Shown here: positions 8,601 through 17,951 of the stretch, piece after piece
How the letters are laid out: every line of letters begins with the position of its first letter
Numbering within the stretch: position 1 is the first letter of the stretch
NCBI GenBank assembly: GCA_017614395.1
Contig: JAGABX010000013.1
Coordinates: 1 to 34,483 of the forward strand
Direction of reading: 5' to 3'
Source: Eubacterium sp.
GTDB lineage: Bacteria > Bacillota > Clostridia > Lachnospirales > Lachnospiraceae
DNA: 34,483 bases
Notes under the pieces: generated by a model
What the model saw: only the letters and a program-made list of their open reading frames with translations
What the model was told of the DNA's origin: nothing
Databases searched by the model: none
Program-made: the position numbers and the translations under genes

Positions 8601-10247
8601 TGGGTTGCCAAGACCAGATTTTCAACTCCGGGCGTATCGCTCATCTCCCCGCCGCCGCATCATGATATTTATTCGATCGAGGATCTGGCTCAGTTGATCT
8701 ACGATCTTAAAAATGCGAATGACAAGGCAAGAATTTCAGTAAAGTTAGTTTCAGAGGCGGGAGTAGGAACGATCGCGTCCGGCGTTGCGAAAGCCGGCGC
8801 GGGTGCCATTCTGATATCGGGTTACGACGGAGGAACCGGAGCTGCACCATCCTCCTCGGTGCATCATGCGGGACTTCCGTGGGAACTCGGTGTCAGTGAG
8901 GCACACAGATGTTTAGTTGAAAACGGCCTCAGATCCCACGTTGTTTTGGAAACCGACGGAAAACTCATGACCGGCCGTGATGTTGCCATAGCTGCGTTGC
9001 TCGGAGCGGAGGAGTTCGGATTCGCGACAGCGCCGCTGGTATCGTTAGGCTGTATGATGATGAGGGTTTGTTCCAAGGATACCTGTCCCGTCGGGATCGC
9101 GACACAGAATGAGTGTCTGAGGAAACGTTTCGCAGGCAAGCCTGAGCATGTGATGAATTTCATGAGATTTGTTGCGAGACAGCTCAGGGAGATCATGAGC
9201 GAGATGGGATTTCGAACTGTCGAGGAGATGGTGGGACGCACGGATCGTTTGAAAACCAGACAGGAGGGAAGGACCGACAGGGCTGTACTCGCGGATCTGT
9301 CACGGATATTAAACAGTGATATTGATAAAGAGTTTTCGCTGAACACGCATTTTGTTGCGAAGGACAGCTACGATTTCGGACTTGAAAAAACACTCGACGC
9401 AACAAAACTCATTCCCGTGTATAAAAAGAAAAAGAGCTCGCAGAAAACGGAAATTGATGTGGAGATATCGAGCACTGACAGAAGCTTCGGAACGTTGCTC
9501 GGTTCACGGATTACTGAGGAGCATGCGGACGGACTTAAGGAGGATACAGTTACGGTTGTTGCGCGCGGTGGAGCCGGCCAGTCGTTCGGAGCCTATATAC
9601 CGAAAGGACTGACGCTTCGCCTGTACGGTGATGCCAATGACGGATTCGGCAAGGGACTTTCCGGAGGGAAACTGATTGTAACACCACCTGAGGAGGCTGC
9701 ATACAAAGCGCATGATAACATCATAATCGGAAATGTTGCCCTGTATGGAGCAACAGCAGGAAAAGCATATATAAACGGCGTTGCCGGTGAGCGGTTCTGC
9801 GTGAGAAACTCCGGCGCAACTGCGGTTGCCGAGGGGTGCGGCGACCACGGGCTCGAGTACATGACAGGCGGGCGCGCGGTAATTCTCGGAATGACAGGTA
9901 AAAACTTCGCGGCCGGCATGAGCGGCGGTATCGCATATGTTCTTGACAGAGAGCATACGTTGTATCTGCGGATGAACAAGGATATGGCTTCGCTCACGGA
10001 GGTAACCGGAGAGTATGATATCAGTGAGCTGAAGGGAATCCTGACAGACTATGTTGCTGAGACCGGATCGGAGTTCGGCAGGGAAGTGTTGGAGCATTTT
10101 GATGAGTACCTGCCTGATTTTAAAAAGATAGTGCCGAACGATTACCAGAAGATGCTGACGGCAATTTCGCATTATGAGGAGCAGGGCGTCGATTCGGAAA
10201 CTGCCGTGTATGAGGCGTTTAAGGAGGTGACCGGTCAAAATGGGTAA
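5628..10247 (+). CDS. gltB: Glutamate synthase large subunit
   Basis: It transfers the amide of glutamine to 2-oxoglutarate to give two glutamates, together with GltD. Order of parts: a leader peptide, the class II amidotransferase domain starting at Cys47 (CGIG), the central domain, the FMN-binding synthase domain with HLPGKKVYPWVAKTR, the 3Fe-4S cysteines C-x5-C-x4-C (about 1142, 1148, 1153, then PVGIATQ), and the Gly-rich GXGXG C-terminal domain. The 1539-residue length is normal. The propeptide of about 46 residues is unusually rich in Asn with a run of Met (about 22-37). The ATG at 5628 has AAAGAGG upstream; later in-frame ATGs near 5691-5700 lack a good ribosome binding site but cannot be excluded. 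A hairpin overlaps the first codons. The gene follows glnN by 59 bp. Confidence 0.95.
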   Translation: MRGGHRGNSVFPTVKNNKNEWMMMMNNSDNNNANNNTDWWKNEHDACGIGAVINIDGKKDHRVLDDALSIVEKLEHRAGKDATGKVGDGVGILTQISHSFFKKLCKKTGIEIGDEGDYGIGMFFFPQEVIKRRFAMRMLEVIAEKEGIEFLGWRDVDTHPELLGQVAVDCMPHISQCFLKRPDDVSRGLEFDRRLFCLRREYEQSSEDTYICSLSSRTIVYKGMFLVGQLRNFYEDLLSKDYKTAIALVHSRFSTNTTPSWQRAHPYRMIAHNGEINTIRGNADRMLAREETMSGAVLTDDLKKVYPVIAASGSDSAMLDNTLEFLYMNGMELPLAMMITIPEPWKHDDAMSQERKDFYHYYATMMEPWDGPAAILFTDGELFGATLDRNGLRPSRYYVTRDKRLILASEVGVLDIPEDTIEKKSRLSPGRMLVVDTKEGRILSDAECKERYAHAHPYGEWLDRHLLHLDHLNIPNKKIPTHEQSVRDRLYKVFGYSYEDVKSQILPMAMDGVEPTVSMGNDVPLAMLSSHHQPLFCYFKQLFAQVTNPPIDSLREKIVTDTTVYIGSDGDLLQVKGDNCRVLEINSPILTGVDLMKIEALDTEGFHTAKVSLLYYKNTPLERALDQLNIAVDRAVSEGANIITLSDRGVDENHMPIPSLLAVSSVEQHLVRTKKRTQVSLILESGEPRDVHQIACLLGYGVRAIHPYLAHECISEMIDIGMIDKDYHTAIEDYNKALLNGVVKIAAKMGISTLQSYQSARIFEAIGLSRELIDKYFTGTVSRAGGIGIREIGEDVELCHNRAFDPLGLPVDSTLDSIGFHGLRSGHDAEDHMYNPKTIVTLQRAVREGNYDIFREYAQMVDDENRPHTLRALLEFVPAETPVPLDEVESEDEIVKRFQTGAMSYGSLSQEAHETLAMAMNRLGGRSNTGEGGEATERFGTEKNSAVKQVASGRFGVTSSYLLSAKEIQIKMAQGAKPGEGGHLPGKKVYPWVAKTRFSTPGVSLISPPPHHDIYSIEDLAQLIYDLKNANDKARISVKLVSEAGVGTIASGVAKAGAGAILISGYDGGTGAAPSSSVHHAGLPWELGVSEAHRCLVENGLRSHVVLETDGKLMTGRDVAIAALLGAEEFGFATAPLVSLGCMMMRVCSKDTCPVGIATQNECLRKRFAGKPEHVMNFMRFVARQLREIMSEMGFRTVEEMVGRTDRLKTRQEGRTDRAVLADLSRILNSDIDKEFSLNTHFVAKDSYDFGLEKTLDATKLIPVYKKKKSSQKTEIDVEISSTDRSFGTLLGSRITEEHADGLKEDTVTVVARGGAGQSFGAYIPKGLTLRLYGDANDGFGKGLSGGKLIVTPPEEAAYKAHDNIIIGNVALYGATAGKAYINGVAGERFCVRNSGATAVAEGCGDHGLEYMTGGRAVILGMTGKNFAAGMSGGIAYVLDREHTLYLRMNKDMASLTEVTGEYDISELKGILTDYVAETGSEFGREVLEHFDEYLPDFKKIVPNDYQKMLTAISHYEEQGVDSETAVYEAFKEVTGQNG
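5633..5661 (+). promoter_or_regulatory. Hairpin at the start of gltB
   Basis: GGGGACACAG pairs with CTGTGTTTCC (with two G-U pairs) around an 8-nt loop, a few bases after the gltB start codon at 5628. It could limit initiation at the first ATG, or be leader RNA if a downstream ATG is used. There is no T-run after it, so it is not a terminator. Confidence 0.4.
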
Positions 10248-11706
10248 AACAGGTGGATTTTTAGAATATGACAGAAATGAGAATAAAAAGGTTTCGCCAT
10301 TGGAACGCATAAAAAACTTTAACGAGTTTTATGTGATGAACGAGGAAAAAGACAGACGGTGTCAGGCAGCGAGATGCATGGACTGCGGAGTTCCGTTTTG
10401 TCAGTCGGCAATGAATTTAGGCGGCATGGTTGTAGGCTGTCCTCTTCACAACCTGATTCCCGAGTGGAATGATGCCATATATAAAAAGCAGGACAGACAT
10501 GCACTGTCAAGACTGTTGAAAACAAATCCGTTTCCTGAGTTTACGGGGAGAGTCTGTCCTGCTCTCTGTGAGAAGGCGTGCATCAACGGTCAGGACGGAG
10601 AGAGTGTAACAGTTCATGACAACGAACGTTATATTATTGAAACGGCCTATGAAAACGGGTGGATGAGTCCTGGACCCCCTAAACAGCGCAGTGGGAAAAA
10701 GGTTGCTGTGATCGGCAGCGGTCCGTCCGGACTGAGTACCGCATATACACTGAACAGAAGAGGGCATCAGGTAACGGTATTCGAGAGGGAGGATCGGATC
10801 GGCGGACTTCTGATGTACGGCATACCCAACATGAAACTCGATAAAAAGGTAATAGCCCGCAGGCAGAAACTGATGGAGGAGGAAGGTATACTTTTTAAGA
10901 CAGGAGTAGATGTCGGAAAAGACATAACCGTTGCCAAACTGAAAAAGGAATTTGATGCCATCGTGATGTGCTGCGGAGCGAAAAAGCCGAGAAACCTCAC
11001 TGCAAAGGGGATCGATAACGTAAATCATGTTTATTTTGCGGTTGATTTCCTGACCGATGTAACCAAAAGTTATCTCGAAAAATGCCTGGATAAAAAGGTA
11101 GCGCCTTTAGTTAAAAACAAACATGTCGTTATCGTCGGCGGAGGCGATACGGGAAACGATTGCATAGGTACCTCAATACGACTCGGCGCGAAGAGTGTTA
11201 CCGCTCTCGAGATGATGCCGAAACCTCCTGTAGAGAGAGCCGAAAACAATCCGTGGCCGCAGTGGCCGAAAACCCTGCGAACTGACTACGGTCACGAGGA
11301 GGCGATAGATAAATTCGGAGAAGATCCGAGAGTGTTTGAGACTACCGTAAAGGAGGTAAAATCCGTAAAGGGCGCTATCAAAGAAATCGTTACCGTAAAG
11401 GTATCGTTCAAAAACGGAAAACTATCTGAAGTGAAGGGCACGGAACAGACTCTTCCATGTGATCTGCTTCTCATTGCTGCGGGATTTGTCGGGGCAGAGG
11501 AGTATCTTCCGAAAGCAGCAAAAACAGAGCTAGGTCCCAGAGGATGTGTTGCAACCGAAGAAGGAAAACATAAAACAAGCGTGGACGGCATTTTTACTGC
11601 GGGAGATATGCATCGCGGACAGTCATTAGTCGTATGGGCCATCGCAGAGGGCAAGGCATGCGCGAGAGAGGTGGACGAATATCTGATGGGATACACAAAT
11701 ATGTAG
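10240..11706 (+). CDS. gltD: Glutamate synthase small subunit
   Basis: This 488-residue flavoprotein passes electrons from NAD(P)H through FAD and Fe-S clusters to GltB. The N-terminal Fe-S region has Cys at about 46, 49, 54, 67, 106, 110 and 114 (CMDCGVPFC, GCPLHN, TGRVCPALCEKAC). The FAD dinucleotide fold follows (GSGPSGLSTAY, about 159-169), then a second nucleotide fold (GGGDTGNDC) and the C-terminal FAD contact GDMHRGQSLVVWAIAEG. The ATG overlaps the end of gltB by 8 bp with AAGGAGGTG upstream, so the two are translationally coupled and made in step. Confidence 0.96.
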   Translation: MGKTGGFLEYDRNENKKVSPLERIKNFNEFYVMNEEKDRRCQAARCMDCGVPFCQSAMNLGGMVVGCPLHNLIPEWNDAIYKKQDRHALSRLLKTNPFPEFTGRVCPALCEKACINGQDGESVTVHDNERYIIETAYENGWMSPGPPKQRSGKKVAVIGSGPSGLSTAYTLNRRGHQVTVFEREDRIGGLLMYGIPNMKLDKKVIARRQKLMEEEGILFKTGVDVGKDITVAKLKKEFDAIVMCCGAKKPRNLTAKGIDNVNHVYFAVDFLTDVTKSYLEKCLDKKVAPLVKNKHVVIVGGGDTGNDCIGTSIRLGAKSVTALEMMPKPPVERAENNPWPQWPKTLRTDYGHEEAIDKFGEDPRVFETTVKEVKSVKGAIKEIVTVKVSFKNGKLSEVKGTEQTLPCDLLLIAAGFVGAEEYLPKAAKTELGPRGCVATEEGKHKTSVDGIFTAGDMHRGQSLVVWAIAEGKACAREVDEYLMGYTNM

Positions 11707-11718
11707 AGTCAGAAAGGG

Positions 11719-11747
11719 TTGATTTTTTATAGGCGTGGGTGTAGAAT
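11719..11747 (+). promoter_or_regulatory. Possible promoter for carAB
   Basis: TTGATT (11719-11724), 17-bp spacer and TAGAAT (11742-11747) lie 12 bp after gltD. Start would be near 11754, leaving a leader of about 60 nt. carAB could also be read from upstream. Confidence 0.5.
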
Positions 11748-11812
11748 GTGTGGGTATAGATGAATTAATGTCGTATGTCGGCAAATCTGTTTGGGCAAGG
11801 AGTAACAGATCA

Positions 11813-12901
11813 ATGAATAACAATAAAAGGAAACTGATCCTCGAGGACGGGAGTGTGTACGAGGGATACGGTTTCGGAGCGGATACCGATACTGGGGGTG
11901 AGCTGGTGTGTAACACATCCATGGTCGGCTATCAGGAGATCGTATCCGATCCGTCGTACACGGATCAGGCGGTGGTCATGAGTTATCCGCTGATCGGAAA
12001 TTACGGGATTACCGATGAGGATTTTGAGAGCAGGATAGTATCGCCGCAGGCCATGATAGTCAGGGATTACAACGATCAGCCCTCTAATTTCCGTTATACG
12101 AAAACACTGGCTGAACTGTTGTATGATAACGGCGTGGTCGGAGTCAGCGGTGTTGATACGAGAAAACTAGTGAGACATATCAGGGATGTCGGCTCGCAGA
12201 GGGTGTTGATAACCTCTGACGACATCAGTGCGGATGAGGGGAAGGAGAGAATACAAAACGAACCAGTTCCGCATGATGCGGTGAGCCGTGTCAGTTGTAA
12301 AAAGCGCTGGTATGCCAGAACTGCCAATCCGAAATATAACGTGGTCGCCATCGATTGCGGGATCAAACTGAATATCGTCCGAATGCTGAACCGGTACGGG
12401 TGCAACGTGGTAGTAGTACCCTATGATACCGATAGTGATACAATTCTTCAGATGCATCCGGACGGTGTTTTTGTGTCTAACGGTCCGGGTGACCCTGCGG
12501 ATGTAACGGTGGTTGTCGAGACTATTCGCAAACTCAGGACATTGCTTCCGATTTTCGGAATATGTCTCGGACATCAGTTGATCGCGAGGGCGTACGGCGC
12601 TGAAACCTACAAACTGAAATTCGGTCACAGAGGTGGAAACCATCCGGTGAAAAACCTGATCACCGGGAGGATAGAGATTACCTCACAGAACCATAGTTAC
12701 GCGGTTGATGAGAAGTCGATCGCTGATAAAAAAATAAAGGTCTCTCACATAAACCTTTTGGATAACACCGTGGAGGGACTTTTTGCGGAAGAAGACAGGG
12801 TGATTTCAGTCCAGTATCACCCTGAGAGCGCGCCGGGTCCTCAGGACAGCGCCTATCTGTTTGATCGGTTTATCGGGATGATGGGAGGAAAAAATGTCTA
12901 A
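11813..12901 (+). CDS. carA: Carbamoyl-phosphate synthase small subunit
   Basis: It hydrolyses glutamine and channels ammonia to CarB to make carbamoyl phosphate for arginine and pyrimidines. The N-terminal half has the CarA-specific block with [13 protein letters not shown] and [14 protein letters not shown]. The C-terminal half is a class I amidotransferase with FVSNGPGDP, the nucleophile motif FGICLGHQ, and the catalytic HPE in [10 protein letters not shown]. An earlier in-frame start near 11735 would add 26 residues not found in the family. The ATG at 11813 with AAGGAG at 11797-11802 gives 362 residues, as expected. It overlaps carB by 8 bp. Confidence 0.95.
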   Translation: MNNNKRKLILEDGSVYEGYGFGADTDTGGELVCNTSMVGYQEIVSDPSYTDQAVVMSYPLIGNYGITDEDFESRIVSPQAMIVRDYNDQPSNFRYTKTLAELLYDNGVVGVSGVDTRKLVRHIRDVGSQRVLITSDDISADEGKERIQNEPVPHDAVSRVSCKKRWYARTANPKYNVVAIDCGIKLNIVRMLNRYGCNVVVVPYDTDSDTILQMHPDGVFVSNGPGDPADVTVVVETIRKLRTLLPIFGICLGHQLIARAYGAETYKLKFGHRGGNHPVKNLITGRIEITSQNHSYAVDEKSIADKKIKVSHINLLDNTVEGLFAEEDRVISVQYHPESAPGPQDSAYLFDRFIGMMGGKNV

Positions 12902-15900
12902 AAGAGATGATATAAAAAAAGTATTGGTAATAGGCTCCGGTCCCATAGTAATCGGTCAGGCAGCGGAGTTTGACTATGCCGGTACCCAGGCATGTTTAGC
13001 ACTGAAAGAAGAGGGTTATGAGGTTATCCTTGCAAACTCCAATCCCGCTACCATTATGACAGATACGTCAATTGCGGATAAGGTTTATATGGAACCTCTG
13101 ACACTTGAATTCATGGCGAGAATCTGCCGGTATGAGAGACCTGATGCGATCGTTCCCGGAATCGGCGGGCAGACCGGATTAAACCTTGCTTTGCAGTTGA
13201 GTGAAAAAGGGGTTTTGGAAGAGTGTGAAATAGAACTGTTGGGAACTGACAAGGAAAGCATCATGTGCGCGGAGGACAGGGAGCGTTTTAAGGAACTGTG
13301 TGAGTCGATAGGCGAACCGGTCATTCCGTCACAGATAACTTACAGTGTCGAGGAGGGGCTTGATGCCGCCGCAAAAATCGGGTATCCGGTTATTCTTCGT
13401 CCTGCGTTTACGCTGGGAGGAACAGGAGGCGGATTTGCCAACGACGAGGCAGAGATGAAGGTCAGGATGGCTCATGCCCTCGAGGCGTCACCCGTTCATC
13501 AGGTTTTAGTTGAAAAAAGCATACGTGGATTCAAGGAAATTGAATATGAGGTGATCCGTGATAAAAATGACACTGCGATAGTTGTCTGCAATATGGAGAA
13601 TTTAGATCCTGTCGGCATCCACACCGGAGATTCAATTGTAGTTGCACCGTCGCAGACGCTCACAAACAGGGAATACCATATGCTCAGGGATTCCGCCCTG
13701 AGAATTATCAGGGCGCTCCGGGTAGAGGGAGGCTGTAATGTGCAGTTTGCGCTCGATCCGGAGAGTTTTCGTTATTATGTGATAGAGGTAAATCCGAGGG
13801 TGTCCAGATCATCGGCACTCGCGTCAAAAGCAAGCGGATATCCGATAGCCAGGGTTTCCGCTAAAATAGCGGTCGGTATGACGCTGGATGAAATACAGCT
13901 TGCGAATACGCCCGCATGTTTTGAGCCTTCCCTGGATTATGTGGTAACAAAGGTTCCGCGGTTTCCGTTTGATAAATTCACGACGGCATCAAACACGCTT
14001 TCTACTCAGATGAAGGCAACGGGCGAGGCGATGAGTGTGGGACGGACCATGGAGGAAAGCCTGTTGAAGGCAATCAGGTCTTTGGAGGACGGCAAAAACC
14101 ACATTCATCTGGAGAAATTTGATTCCGCGAATATGACTGTGGATGAGCTTCTTGACTATATAAAAGAGGGCACTGATGACAGACTGTATGCGATAGCGCA
14201 GCTGATGTGGTGCGGAGTGGATCCGTCGGTAATTAACCAGAGGACAATGATCGATATGTTCTTCCTCGATAAAATAAAAAATATAGTTATGTTTGAAAAA
14301 GAATTAGAGGGAGTATCGATTACGGACGATCTGTTGATCAGGGCGAAAAAGATGGGCTTTTCAGATTCGTATATCGCGGAACTGACCGGCGTTACTGAGG
14401 ATGAGATATGGGAACTCAGACGGCAGAAAAACATCTATCCGGTGTATAAAATGATCGATACCTGCGCGAGTGAGTTTGAGAGTTATGTGCCTTATTTTTA
14501 TTCTACCTATGAGGAGGAAAACGAATCAATAGTATCGGACAAGGAAAAAATAATAGTGCTCGGCAGCGGACCGATACGGATAGGCCAGGGAGTGGAATTT
14601 GATTACTCAACTGTACATGCGATACATGCCATCAGAGAGCTCGGATATGAGGCAATTGTGATCAACAACAATCCCGAAACGGTATCTACGGATTATACCA
14701 CGGCTGACAAACTATATTTTGAGCCGCTGACAATAGAGGATATCATGAATATAATTGATCTTGAAAAACCGAAGGGTGTTATAGTTACACTTGGAGGTCA
14801 GACTGCCGTTAATCTCGCGGAACCGCTCACGAGACGCGGTGTTCCCATTATCGGAACTGACAGCGCAGCAATTGACAAGGCTGAGGACAGGGATTCATTT
14901 GAGTCAGTCATAATGGAACTCGGGATACCGCATCCTGTCGGTGAGGCGGTAACGGATATAGAGAGTGGAGTGACGGCAGCGGAGAGGATCGGATATCCGG
15001 TTCTCGTGCGTCCGAGTTTCGTTCTCGGCGGCCGCGCGATGGAGATAGTTGCCAATGAGGAGATGCTTCGCCATTATCTGAAAAACGCAGTGGAGGTTGA
15101 TGTCGACAAGCCTGTTTTAGTCGATCAGTACATAGTCGGCAAGGAGGTTGAGGTTGACGCGATCTGCGACGGAGAGGATGTATTCATCCCGGGTATTATG
15201 GAGCTTGTCGAGAGAACCGGAGTTCATTCCGGTGATTCCACGAGTGTTTATCCTCCGTTCTCAATTTCGGAAAAAGTAAAAGAAACAATACGTGATTATA
15301 CGACGAGAATAGGGCGTGGGATTGGCATTGTAGGACTGTTTAATATCCAGTATATAGTTGACGGTGAGAAGGTTTATATAATTGAGGTGAATCCACGAGC
15401 CAGCCGGAGCGTTCCCTTTTTATCAAAATCGACAGGTTTCTCGCTGGTCGGAATCGCTACAAAGGCTATGCTGGGTGTATCATTGAGGGAGCAGGGAATA
15501 GTGGACATGTATCCGGAGGAGGCGGAGTGCCATTTTGTAAAAGCGCCTGCGTTCTCGTTTGAAAAACTCTCCGGAATGGATGCCTATCTCTCGCCGGAGA
15601 TGAAATCGACAGGAGAGGCGATCGGCTATGACACACAGTTGAACCGTGCTTTTTATAAAGCGATGCAGGCATCCGGGATCAAGATGAAGGAATACGGAAC
15701 CGTAGTTGTGACGCTGGCGGACGAGGACAAGGAGGAGGCGTTGCCTCTGGTGCGCAGGTTCTACCAGTTGGGATTCAACATAGAGGCGACAGTCGGGACC
15801 GCAAACTTTTTAAAAGAACATGGAATCAGGACGCGTATGAGGGGAAAACTGTCGGAGGGCAGTGATGAAGTACTACGGTCGATACGCGCCGGTTATGTCA

Positions 15901-16079
15901 GTTATATTATCAATACCAGAGCAGTGCTGTCAGGGATACATTACGAGGACGGCGTCGCAATCAGGCAGTGCGCTGTCGCAAACGGAGTGACGATGTTTAC
16001 TTCGCTTGATACAGTGAGGATTTTGTTGGATGTTTTGGAGGAAATCTCCCCGCGAATCAGAGCGATGTGCGCGATATAG
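12894..16079 (+). CDS. carB: Carbamoyl-phosphate synthase large subunit
   Basis: The synthetase subunit makes carbamoyl phosphate from bicarbonate, two ATP and ammonia delivered by CarA. The duplicated architecture is plain: the first half opens with [20 protein letters not shown] and the second (near residue 550) with [19 protein letters not shown]. Each half has an ATP-grasp domain ([13 protein letters not shown] and [14 protein letters not shown]). The last 130 residues form the MGS-like allosteric domain. At 1061 residues it is full length. GGGAGG just before the ATG, inside carA, and the 8-bp overlap imply coupled translation. Confidence 0.96.
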   Translation: MSKRDDIKKVLVIGSGPIVIGQAAEFDYAGTQACLALKEEGYEVILANSNPATIMTDTSIADKVYMEPLTLEFMARICRYERPDAIVPGIGGQTGLNLALQLSEKGVLEECEIELLGTDKESIMCAEDRERFKELCESIGEPVIPSQITYSVEEGLDAAAKIGYPVILRPAFTLGGTGGGFANDEAEMKVRMAHALEASPVHQVLVEKSIRGFKEIEYEVIRDKNDTAIVVCNMENLDPVGIHTGDSIVVAPSQTLTNREYHMLRDSALRIIRALRVEGGCNVQFALDPESFRYYVIEVNPRVSRSSALASKASGYPIARVSAKIAVGMTLDEIQLANTPACFEPSLDYVVTKVPRFPFDKFTTASNTLSTQMKATGEAMSVGRTMEESLLKAIRSLEDGKNHIHLEKFDSANMTVDELLDYIKEGTDDRLYAIAQLMWCGVDPSVINQRTMIDMFFLDKIKNIVMFEKELEGVSITDDLLIRAKKMGFSDSYIAELTGVTEDEIWELRRQKNIYPVYKMIDTCASEFESYVPYFYSTYEEENESIVSDKEKIIVLGSGPIRIGQGVEFDYSTVHAIHAIRELGYEAIVINNNPETVSTDYTTADKLYFEPLTIEDIMNIIDLEKPKGVIVTLGGQTAVNLAEPLTRRGVPIIGTDSAAIDKAEDRDSFESVIMELGIPHPVGEAVTDIESGVTAAERIGYPVLVRPSFVLGGRAMEIVANEEMLRHYLKNAVEVDVDKPVLVDQYIVGKEVEVDAICDGEDVFIPGIMELVERTGVHSGDSTSVYPPFSISEKVKETIRDYTTRIGRGIGIVGLFNIQYIVDGEKVYIIEVNPRASRSVPFLSKSTGFSLVGIATKAMLGVSLREQGIVDMYPEEAECHFVKAPAFSFEKLSGMDAYLSPEMKSTGEAIGYDTQLNRAFYKAMQASGIKMKEYGTVVVTLADEDKEEALPLVRRFYQLGFNIEATVGTANFLKEHGIRTRMRGKLSEGSDEVLRSIRAGYVSYIINTRAVLSGIHYEDGVAIRQCAVANGVTMFTSLDTVRILLDVLEEISPRIRAMCAI

Positions 16080-16106
16080 CGCGAGGATGGACGATAGATA
16101 CGAGCC

Positions 16107-16122
16107 TGCGTGCTTGCACGCA
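16107..16122 (+). promoter_or_regulatory. Hairpin directly before the glnA-like ribosome binding site
   Basis: TGCGTGC (16107-16113) pairs perfectly with GCACGCA (16116-16122) around a 2-nt gap, ending 2 nt before AAAGGAG (16125-16131). There is no T-run after it. It could modulate translation of the glutamine synthetase homologue or protect an RNA end after the carAB message. Confidence 0.45.
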
Positions 16123-16136
16123 AGAAAGGAGTTTTT

Positions 16137-17306
16137 ATGGAATATACAAAGGAAGAAATCATGCAATACATGGAGGAGGAAGACGTGAAGTTTATCCGTC
16201 TGATGTTCCGTGATGCGTTCGGTGTCCAGAAGAATATTTCGGTGATGCCTACTGAGCTAAAAAAAGCATTTGAGGGAGGCATCGGGATCAACGCGAGGAG
16301 GATACCCGGATTTGAAAAAAGCGAGACGGGTGAATTGTATCTGGTTCCGGATCCGGAGACAATCACCGTGCTCCCGTGGAGGCCGGAAAGCGGACGTGTG
16401 GTGAGGATGTATTGTGATGTTTGCAGGGGGAACCGCATTCCGCACGAGAACGATACGCGCGTGATGTTGAAAAAGGCCACAGAGCATGCAAAAAATGAAG
16501 GGATAGAGTTTAAATTCGGTTCAAAATCGGAGTTCTATCTTTTTAAGCTGGATGATGAAGGGAACCGTACGGATATTCCGCATGATGAAGCAGGATACAT
16601 GGACATAGCCCCATTGGATACGGGTGAGAATATCCGCAGGGAAATATGCCTGACCATAGAGGAGATGGGATTGAGACCGGAGAGATCGCACCACGAGCAG
16701 GGTCCCGGTCAGAACGAAATAGATTTTCACTACGGCGTTCCGCTGGATGCAGCAGATCAAATGTCAACATTTATGATGGCTGTCCGCACTATTGCCGGAA
16801 GAAACGGGTTGTATGCGGATTTTTCACCGGTTCCTCTGAAGGACAAGCCCGGCAATGGTTATCACATAAACATATTTGCGACAGATAAGGATGGAAATGA
16901 TGTGTGTAAGTTTGTTGCAGCGGGGATACTTGAAAAGATCCGCGAGATCACGCTTTTTCTGAACCCATCTGAAAACTCATATAAACGGTTTGGAACGAAC
17001 ACGGCGCCTGATCGGATCAACTGGTCGGCGGAGGGAGAGACTTCGTTGATGCATGTAGCTGAGCGCGCCGGTTTTATAAGGGCTGAACTCCGGTCTCCTG
17101 ATGCATTGAGCAATCCTTATCTTGCATATTCCATTCTGATCGAAGCGGGATTGTACGGCATTAAAAACCACCTTGAACTGCCGGTCGAAACAGGAGATGA
17201 GTGCCTCCTTCCGCAGTCTCTCAAGGAAGCAAGAGAGATCGCGGCAAAGAGCGATTTTATTCGCAGTGTGGTACCAAAGGATATTTTTGAAGAATACATG
17301 GGCTGA
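16137..17306 (+). CDS. Degenerate type I glutamine synthetase homologue
   Basis: The fold is clearly type I glutamine synthetase, but at 389 residues it is shorter than the usual 440 or so and several catalytic positions differ by eye alignment. The Asp-bearing FDGSSIEGF segment is INARRIPGF (51-59), placing Asn52 at the ammonium-site Asp. The GPExEF metal motif is GSKSEF (128-133), with Lys130 for the first Glu. The Glu of the GYEAP flap is absent (GTNTAP, 286-291), and the RNRS arginine stretch has become AEGETS. Kept are SHHE (Glu187), QNEIDF (Glu194), His243 and RAELRSPD (Glu317). It probably binds nucleotide or glutamine but makes little glutamine. The ATG at 16137 follows AAAGGAG. The next gene is an ANTAR regulator 6 bp away, suggesting a sensor role. 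A weak or altered ligase remains possible. Confidence 0.85.
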   Translation: MEYTKEEIMQYMEEEDVKFIRLMFRDAFGVQKNISVMPTELKKAFEGGIGINARRIPGFEKSETGELYLVPDPETITVLPWRPESGRVVRMYCDVCRGNRIPHENDTRVMLKKATEHAKNEGIEFKFGSKSEFYLFKLDDEGNRTDIPHDEAGYMDIAPLDTGENIRREICLTIEEMGLRPERSHHEQGPGQNEIDFHYGVPLDAADQMSTFMMAVRTIAGRNGLYADFSPVPLKDKPGNGYHINIFATDKDGNDVCKFVAAGILEKIREITLFLNPSENSYKRFGTNTAPDRINWSAEGETSLMHVAERAGFIRAELRSPDALSNPYLAYSILIEAGLYGIKNHLELPVETGDECLLPQSLKEAREIAAKSDFIRSVVPKDIFEEYMG

Positions 17307-17312
17307 TAACAT

Positions 17313-17900
17313 ATGGCAGAAAGAAAAACAAGACAGCATGATATACTGGTCGTCTCTTCGTATGAGAAGTTCAGTGACTCGATGAAGCGGGTTCTCTCGG
17401 ATGGGAGATACCGCGATGTTTGCGTGCGAAAAAGCGCGTCTGCAGCCCGCAGGGAACTGCTTGAAAAGGATTACGATGTTACGTTGATAAATATTCCGCT
17501 GAGTGATGAGCCGGGAGTTGACCTGGCAATTGACATCGCGTCGACATATCCGACGGGAGTGCTCGTAGTCGCCTCCTCTGAAATCAGCGAGGATGTCGCG
17601 GAAAAAGTAACCGATGACGGCGTGATAGTTATCGCGAAACCGGTTTCGGCCCGTGTGGTAAAGAGAGCGATCAGGGTATTATGCGCGCTTCTGGACAAGC
17701 TGAAAAAATCCGAGAAAAAGGTTCTGACTCTCGAGGAGAAAATGGAGGAGATCCGAATAGTAAACCGAGCCAAATGGAAACTGATCGACGAGCAGGGGAT
17801 GAGTGAGGATGAGGCTCACAGGCATATCGGGAAACTCGCCATGGACAGATGTGTTTCCAAACGGGAGATAGCTGAGGAAATATTGGGTAACGCCGGCTGA
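17313..17900 (+). CDS. ANTAR-domain antiterminator with pseudo-receiver (NitR-like)
   Basis: The 195-residue protein has a receiver-like domain (about 10-120) and a C-terminal ANTAR RNA-binding domain (about 140-192, with NRAKWKLIDEQGMSEDEAH). ANTAR proteins bind paired hexaloop hairpins in nascent leaders and prevent termination. The receiver lacks phosphorylation residues: the acidic pair after strand 1 is Ser-Ser (15-16) and the acceptor Asp is Asn60 (TLINIPL), while the conserved Lys109 (AKP) remains. It is therefore likely controlled by protein binding, as AmiR is by AmiC. It follows the glutamine synthetase homologue by 6 bp and lacks a clear ribosome binding site of its own, suggesting coupled translation. 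A glnA-nitR pair is known in solventogenic clostridia. The asnB leader in this window is a candidate target. Confidence 0.88.
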   Translation: MAERKTRQHDILVVSSYEKFSDSMKRVLSDGRYRDVCVRKSASAARRELLEKDYDVTLINIPLSDEPGVDLAIDIASTYPTGVLVVASSEISEDVAEKVTDDGVIVIAKPVSARVVKRAIRVLCALLDKLKKSEKKVLTLEEKMEEIRIVNRAKWKLIDEQGMSEDEAHRHIGKLAMDRCVSKREIAEEILGNAG

Positions 17901-17934
17901 CATCGTTGATTAAAACGGTATCAGCCGGCGTTTT
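17889..17934 (+). terminator. Intrinsic terminator after the ANTAR gene
   Basis: AACGCCGGCTGA (17889-17900, including the stop codon) pairs over 12 bp with TCAGCCGGCGTT (17921-17932) and is followed by a short T-run. It closes the long rightward nitrogen block. Confidence 0.85.
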
Positions 17935-17951
17935 GTAATGGAGATTTTTAC

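Noticed and set aside
11735-11812. Extended N-terminus for CarA from the ATG-like start near 11735
   Set aside because: The 26 extra residues match nothing in the family and overlap a probable promoter; the ATG at 11813 has a good ribosome binding site.
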